A stretch of DNA of 64,000 bases, from contig JAVJRE010000001.1 of assembly GCA_040218575.1 (NCBI GenBank), positions 1-64,000 of the forward strand, written 5' to 3'. The notes beneath the pieces were generated by a model that saw only the letters and a list, made by a program, of their open reading frames with translations, ran no database searches and was not told the origin of the DNA. The position numbers were made by a program, and so were the translations under genes. Of the stretch, positions 60,496 through 64,000 are shown piece after piece; position 1 is the first letter of the stretch; each line of letters begins with the position of its first letter. The DNA is from Alphaproteobacteria bacterium (GTDB lineage: Bacteria > Pseudomonadota > Alphaproteobacteria > JAVJRE01).

Positions 60496-61794
60496 TTAGC
60501 GTTCGGCGCTTTCGGCCAGCACCTTGGCGATGCGGCGGTTGGCGACAAAGCGGCCGATGACCGGCGGCACCCACTTGGGCGGCGGCACCGACAACTGGTC
60601 GTTCAGCAGATCCGACGGCGCGCCGACGATATAGTCGGCCAGCAGAGCGCCGGCCATGGTGCCGCGGGCGACGCTGGCGCCGTTGCAGGCGATGGTGCCC
60701 CACATATTATCGTCCAGCTTGCCGAAGATATGACCGCCGTTGCGGGTCACGCCGAGGCAGCCGCCCCAGGTGTGCTCGATCTCAATATTGGCAATGGCCG
60801 GCCAGCGCTTGGCGATGGATTCCCGATGGTTGGCCCGGGCCCTGGCCAGGATCGCAGGGTCAGCCGTCGCCTCGCCGCCATAGGCGCCGGTGTTGCGCAT
60901 GAGAATGCGGCCGTCGGGGGTGCGCTGGACAGTGGAGCCGGACCACGCCGACGGCAGCAGGCCAAAGGCCTTCTCGCCACCGACTTCATCCATCTCGGCC
61001 TGGGTCATGGGCCGGGTCAGGCTGGCATAGGCGACAGTCGGCACCATGCGGTTGCGGGCGACGCCCAGCGCCGGTGACCACACATTGGTGGCCAGGATGA
61101 TGTTGTCGGCGGTGATCTCGCCCTCCGGCGTGGTCAGGCGGAATGGCTTGCCGCGCGCCATGGCGGTGACCGGGGTCTCTTCATAGAGCGTCACATTGGC
61201 CGGCAGGGTGCGGCCCAGACCGCGGCACAGCGCGGCCGGATTGACCAGTGCGGTGCCCTCGGTCTTGAGGCCGCGGGTGTAGAAGCGGGTGCCGGTGATG
61301 GCCGCCACCTGATCCTGGTCCAGCTCTTCATAGGCCACGCCGAGCTTGCGGTTGCCTTCCTTCTGGACCTTCAGGCCGGCCTCGCCAACCTCACCGGCGG
61401 CCACATGCAGCTTGCCCCAATCATGCCAGTGACATTCGATCTGATTTTCCTGCACCAGCTTTTTCAGGGTATCGCGACCGCCGGTGCACAGGCGCATGCG
61501 CGCCTTCTCCAGGTCCACATCGCTGAACACACCGGCCGCACCGCCGAACAGCACCTCCAGCACGAAGCCGGAGTTGCGGCCCGAAGCGCCGAAGCCGACC
61601 CGCTCCGCCTCGATCAGGGCGATGGGCGTGTCGGGCATATGAGTCGCCAACTGGCGCGCCGCCGACAGGCCGGTAAGGCCGGCGCCGATCACCACCCAGG
61701 GGTAGCGCTGCTGGCCCTGCAGGCGTCGCGCCGGTGGCGGCGTCGGCAGGATATTGTACCAGCCGTTGGTGGCGGCGTTGGCGGGCAGTTGCAT
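60496..61794 (-). CDS. DAO-family FAD-dependent oxidoreductase, copy 3
   Basis: A 432-aa paralog, first of the tandem set. FAD motif VVIGAGLTGLSAARQLAT; ENQIECHWHDWGKLHVAAGE (where the other two copies have FGMLWAAAG), LCRGLGRTLPANVTLYEETP, WSGSTVQRTPDGRILMRN, HTWGGCLGVTRNGGHIFG. The differences near residues 120-135 suggest a different substrate pocket. It follows the MttB-like gene by 60 bases in the same direction, so a demethylation pathway with several oxidases is plausible. Confidence 0.9.
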   Translation of the reverse strand: MQLPANAATNGWYNILPTPPPARRLQGQQRYPWVVIGAGLTGLSAARQLATHMPDTPIALIEAERVGFGASGRNSGFVLEVLFGGAAGVFSDVDLEKARMRLCTGGRDTLKKLVQENQIECHWHDWGKLHVAAGEVGEAGLKVQKEGNRKLGVAYEELDQDQVAAITGTRFYTRGLKTEGTALVNPAALCRGLGRTLPANVTLYEETPVTAMARGKPFRLTTPEGEITADNIILATNVWSPALGVARNRMVPTVAYASLTRPMTQAEMDEVGGEKAFGLLPSAWSGSTVQRTPDGRILMRNTGAYGGEATADPAILARARANHRESIAKRWPAIANIEIEHTWGGCLGVTRNGGHIFGKLDDNMWGTIACNGASVARGTMAGALLADYIVGAPSDLLNDQLSVPPPKWVPPVIGRFVANRRIAKVLAESAER

Positions 61795-61854
61795 GGCGCT
61801 TTCCTTTTGCGTCTGGCGGCGTGTGGACGGGTCCGGGACGGTGACCGGCGGGGT

Positions 61855-63483
61855 CTATGCGGCTTGCTGAATCTGCTGCTTGCGACGCTCTACGAAGTCG
61901 GCCAGTTCGTCACGGATGGCTTCGTCGAGGGGCGGCGCCTCATAGGCCTTGACCATCTTCTTCCACAGGCCATTAGCGCGCGGCGCGGTCCACACGCTGC
62001 CCGCTTCCTCGAAGCTCTCATAGTTGCGCCAGTCCGACAGCAGCGGCGAATAGAACTCCGACTTGTAGCGGGCCAGCGTGTGCGGATTGGTAAAGAAGTT
62101 GCCGCCGGGGCCCACTTCTTCGACCGAACGAATGGCGAAATCATCTTCACCCAGGCTGATCGGCTCCATGAAGGCGTTCATCATCTGCAGCATCTCGCAG
62201 TCCATGACGAACTTTTCATAAGAGCAGGTCAGCCCGCCCTCCATCCAGCCGGCGCCGTGGGCGACGATGTTGCAGTGGCCGAGAATATCGCCCCACAGAC
62301 TCATCATGCTCTCATAAGCGGCCTGACTGTCCGGCGCATTGGAGGTGTTGGTGGAGGACGAGCGGTAAGGCACACCGATCCGCCGCGCCATCTGGCCGGA
62401 GATGATGTTGGTCTTGGCATATTCAGGGGTGCCGAAGGCGGGCGCGCCCGACTGCATGTCCACATTGGTGGTGAACGCGCCATAGGCAACCGGCGCGCCG
62501 GGGCGCGTCGCCTCCACCAGGACGATGCCGGACAAGGCCTCGGCATGCTGCTGGGCGATGGCGCCGGCCAGGGTGATGGGGGCCATGGAGCCGGCCAGGG
62601 TGAACGGCGTGACGATGGAGGCCTGGCCGTGCTCGGCCAGGGTCATGATGTTCTCGGTCTGGGTGGTATCGAACAGCAGTGGTGAGTTGACGTTGCAGCC
62701 ACCCATGCACAGAACGCGGCCCGAGGTGTTCAGGTCTTCGCGCTTGATCCCCATGGTGATGCACGCCATGTCGATGGAGTCGATCTGCCGCTCACGGCCC
62801 CAGCCGCCACCGGGCAGGGTCTTGTCGGTCATGGTGATCAGCGCCTGGTTGGTCACCAGGTGGCGGATGGGGGCGGGAATATCGTTGGGCGAGAAGCCGA
62901 TGCCGCCGCGATGGACCACGTTCATCACCTGGAACATTTTGATGAACTCTTCCAGGTCCTTCATGGTGCCCATGCGCCGGCCACGTTCCAGATCGGACAC
63001 GAAGGCCGGGCCGCCGGTGGTGGAATAGGTGATGACATTGCCGCCGATGGGCAGGTTGTGCGCCGGGTTGCGCGCCTCCATCACCCAGTCGTGCGGCGCC
63101 AAGGCCATATATTCCTCGACCAGCGCGGGGTCGAATTTCACCTGCTCGGTGGATTCGTTCACATCGCAGCCGATGCCCTTGAGCACGGCGCGAGCCTTGG
63201 GGTCGGTGAACTTAAGGCCGATCTCCTTGAGGATGCGCAGGCCGGCCTGGTGGATCGATTCCACTTCGTCGTCGGAGATGAACTTTACCGGCGGCATGAA
63301 ATTGGCCATGACCGACCACGGCCGCTGGACGAAGCCGGGGCCGGTGGAGGCGACGGAGAGCTGAGTGCGGCGACCGCCACGGCGGCTGCGGTGGGCCCGC
63401 TCTTTCGCCTCGCGATCCTGCGCGCCGGCCCGATCAAACGCTTCTTTGCGGCCACCGGTCGGATCGTCGTTCTCGTTGCTCAT
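61855..63483 (-). CDS. MttB-superfamily (non-pyrrolysine) methyltransferase
   Basis: A 542-aa member of the trimethylamine methyltransferase MttB family. An Arg-rich first 60 residues is followed by the TIM-barrel domain: FISDDEVESIHQAGLRILKE, DWVMEARNPAHNLPIGGN, YSTTGGPAFVSDLERG, PSDIP-like PNDIPAPIRHL, RVLCMGGCNVNSPLLFD and SVEEVGPGGNFFTNPHTLAR. There is no in-frame amber codon, so it is not a pyrrolysine enzyme. Such members demethylate glycine betaine, proline betaine or related quaternary amines onto a corrinoid or folate carrier. No corrinoid protein gene lies beside it. It is the first gene of the oxidoreductase run. Confidence 0.9.
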   Translation of the reverse strand: MSNENDDPTGGRKEAFDRAGAQDREAKERAHRSRRGGRRTQLSVASTGPGFVQRPWSVMANFMPPVKFISDDEVESIHQAGLRILKEIGLKFTDPKARAVLKGIGCDVNESTEQVKFDPALVEEYMALAPHDWVMEARNPAHNLPIGGNVITYSTTGGPAFVSDLERGRRMGTMKDLEEFIKMFQVMNVVHRGGIGFSPNDIPAPIRHLVTNQALITMTDKTLPGGGWGRERQIDSIDMACITMGIKREDLNTSGRVLCMGGCNVNSPLLFDTTQTENIMTLAEHGQASIVTPFTLAGSMAPITLAGAIAQQHAEALSGIVLVEATRPGAPVAYGAFTTNVDMQSGAPAFGTPEYAKTNIISGQMARRIGVPYRSSSTNTSNAPDSQAAYESMMSLWGDILGHCNIVAHGAGWMEGGLTCSYEKFVMDCEMLQMMNAFMEPISLGEDDFAIRSVEEVGPGGNFFTNPHTLARYKSEFYSPLLSDWRNYESFEEAGSVWTAPRANGLWKKMVKAYEAPPLDEAIRDELADFVERRKQQIQQAA

Positions 63484-63757
63484 GGACTCGCCCCCGTTGA
63501 AGACAGTGCTGGAGTGTCGCGCGGACCCGGCCCGTCGGTTCCCGGTCGGAACCGTGGACTAGGGCCGGACTGTCGCGATTTCCTCAATCCCACGCCTGAC
63601 CGGGAGTAGAGTCAAGAGCCGCCCGACCGGTTGCGATGATATGACCGGGCGGGATTGCGGTGACCGGCCGGATGCCGGACGCTGTGCCGGGCGGCCGGGC
63701 GGCCGGCCACAGAACCGCCGGCGGCAGGAACGGGCGGCGAGAACAGGGGAATCGAAG
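63484..63757. other. Divergent intergenic region
   Basis: This 274-base gap lies between the minus-strand MttB-like gene and the plus-strand enolase-family gene and should contain both promoters. CCGGCGG/CCGGCCG-rich repeats fill 63660-63730. I recognised no convincing hexamer pair, operator or hairpin. GGGGGCGAG before the MttB start and GGGGA before the enolase start are the likely ribosome-binding sites. Confidence 0.4.
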
Positions 63758-64000
63758 ATGGCGGACGGCAGGTGGCGGATCCGGGATCTGCGGGCCTATG
63801 TGGTGGAGGGCAGCGTCGCCAAGGCGACCGATGCGCCCAAGGGTGGCCACTGGCGGGCCGACGACCCCATGGCCAATGTCATGAGCGTGCACAACGCGTA
63901 CGCCGGGGCGCGGACCGACTGGGGCATTGACGTCATCGGCAATCTGCACGTGGAAGTGGAAGGCGAGGACGGCCAGGTAGGTATCGCCACCGGCCAGGGC
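63758..64000 (+). CDS. Enolase-superfamily dehydratase, L-rhamnonate-dehydratase-like (5' part)
   Basis: The gene runs off the right edge; 81 codons are present. The N-terminal capping domain reads RWRIRDLRAYVVEGSVAKAT, then KGGHWRADDPMANVMSVHNAYAG and GIDVIGNLHVEVEGEDG followed by VGIATGQG. The GHW...ADDPxANxMSxxxxYA block is what I recall from RhmD-type acid-sugar dehydratases. The catalytic barrel is outside the window, so the substrate cannot be checked. ATG at 63758 follows GGGGAATCGAAG. Confidence 0.75.
   Translation, partial: MADGRWRIRDLRAYVVEGSVAKATDAPKGGHWRADDPMANVMSVHNAYAGARTDWGIDVIGNLHVEVEGEDGQVGIATGQG

Noticed and set aside
61855-63483. Pyrrolysine-dependent trimethylamine methyltransferase
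   Set aside because: There is no in-frame TAG within the 542 codons and no pyl genes nearby, so it belongs to the non-pyrrolysine MttB branch.
1-64000. tRNA, rRNA or CRISPR features
   Set aside because: I saw no T-loop GGTTCGAATCC-type sequences, no rRNA landmarks and no regularly spaced direct repeats. The tandem arrays found have no spacers.

Overview
This is a GC-rich chromosomal window, most likely from an alphaproteobacterium of the Rhodospirillales type. That placement rests on very high GC, alphaproteobacterial hypothetical families (a DUF3576 lipoprotein beside leuS, DUF952, a protein with a DVLNPLQHLPLVG segment), a porin with a terminal phenylalanine, and twin-arginine ABC binding proteins. 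The genus cannot be told from sequence alone. No rRNA, tRNA, CRISPR array, transposase or integrase was seen.

Layout. 1-5637: the 5' part of a peptide-type binding protein, a CtBP-like 2-hydroxyacid dehydrogenase, a VOC protein, a bactofilin-like membrane protein, a small secreted protein and holA. 5693-10473: leuS, the DUF3576 lipoprotein and a porin with a strong terminator. 10796-19796: a TPR-sulfotransferase, a YggS-type PLP protein, a YkuD protein, ribA, an OmpR-type regulator, a metallo-hydrolase and a methyltransferase. 19868-34248: a 14-kb run all on the minus strand. Reading downstream it holds a MurG-like glycosyltransferase, two GT4 glycosyltransferases, a histidine phosphatase, a second MurG-like glycosyltransferase, a polysaccharide-deacetylase-like protein, a PH-like membrane protein, a fused OppD-OppF ATPase, a binding protein and two permeases. 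Many of these genes overlap by 1-4 bases, so the glycan and transport parts may be co-transcribed. 34481-37877: an MFS transporter, a relic OppC-type permease broken by one TGA, a DinB protein and a Gfa-like protein.

38063-43330 is a plus-strand module: an ABC-exporter-like protein with a degenerate and expanded nucleotide-binding domain, a free cyclic-nucleotide-binding domain, two small paralogous methyltransferases and a membrane protein. 43327-49206 holds xth, a ferredoxin-reductase, two tandem glutamine-amidotransferase-type hydrolases, an AraC-Ogt fusion and a fatty-acid-hydroxylase-family protein. 49275-50534 is one strikingly AT-rich gene, STAS-like + GHKL ATPase + DUF4325-like, wedged between GC-rich neighbours. 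It looks horizontally acquired, and its right edge seems to have rewritten the 3' end of the neighbouring PhyH-type dioxygenase gene. 51524-55706 is a copper unit: a CueR-type promoter, the regulator, a CopA ATPase with YHS and CPMC/CPMH metal-binding segments, a c-type cytochrome lipoprotein and a TlpA-like thioredoxin. 55714-57336 holds a CBS pair, DUF952 and LolA. 57419-57640 is a C-terminal remnant resembling the Ymh (TIGR02391) family. 57646-64000 holds three tandem DAO-type FAD oxidoreductases, an MttB-superfamily methyltransferase without an amber codon, and the start of a rhamnonate-dehydratase-like enolase, suggesting catabolism of a methylated amine or amino acid.

The strongest candidates for undescribed biology are the STAS-ATPase-STAS island and the degenerate ABC/cNMP/methyltransferase module. 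All family assignments come from motifs and remembered family patterns. No database search was run.
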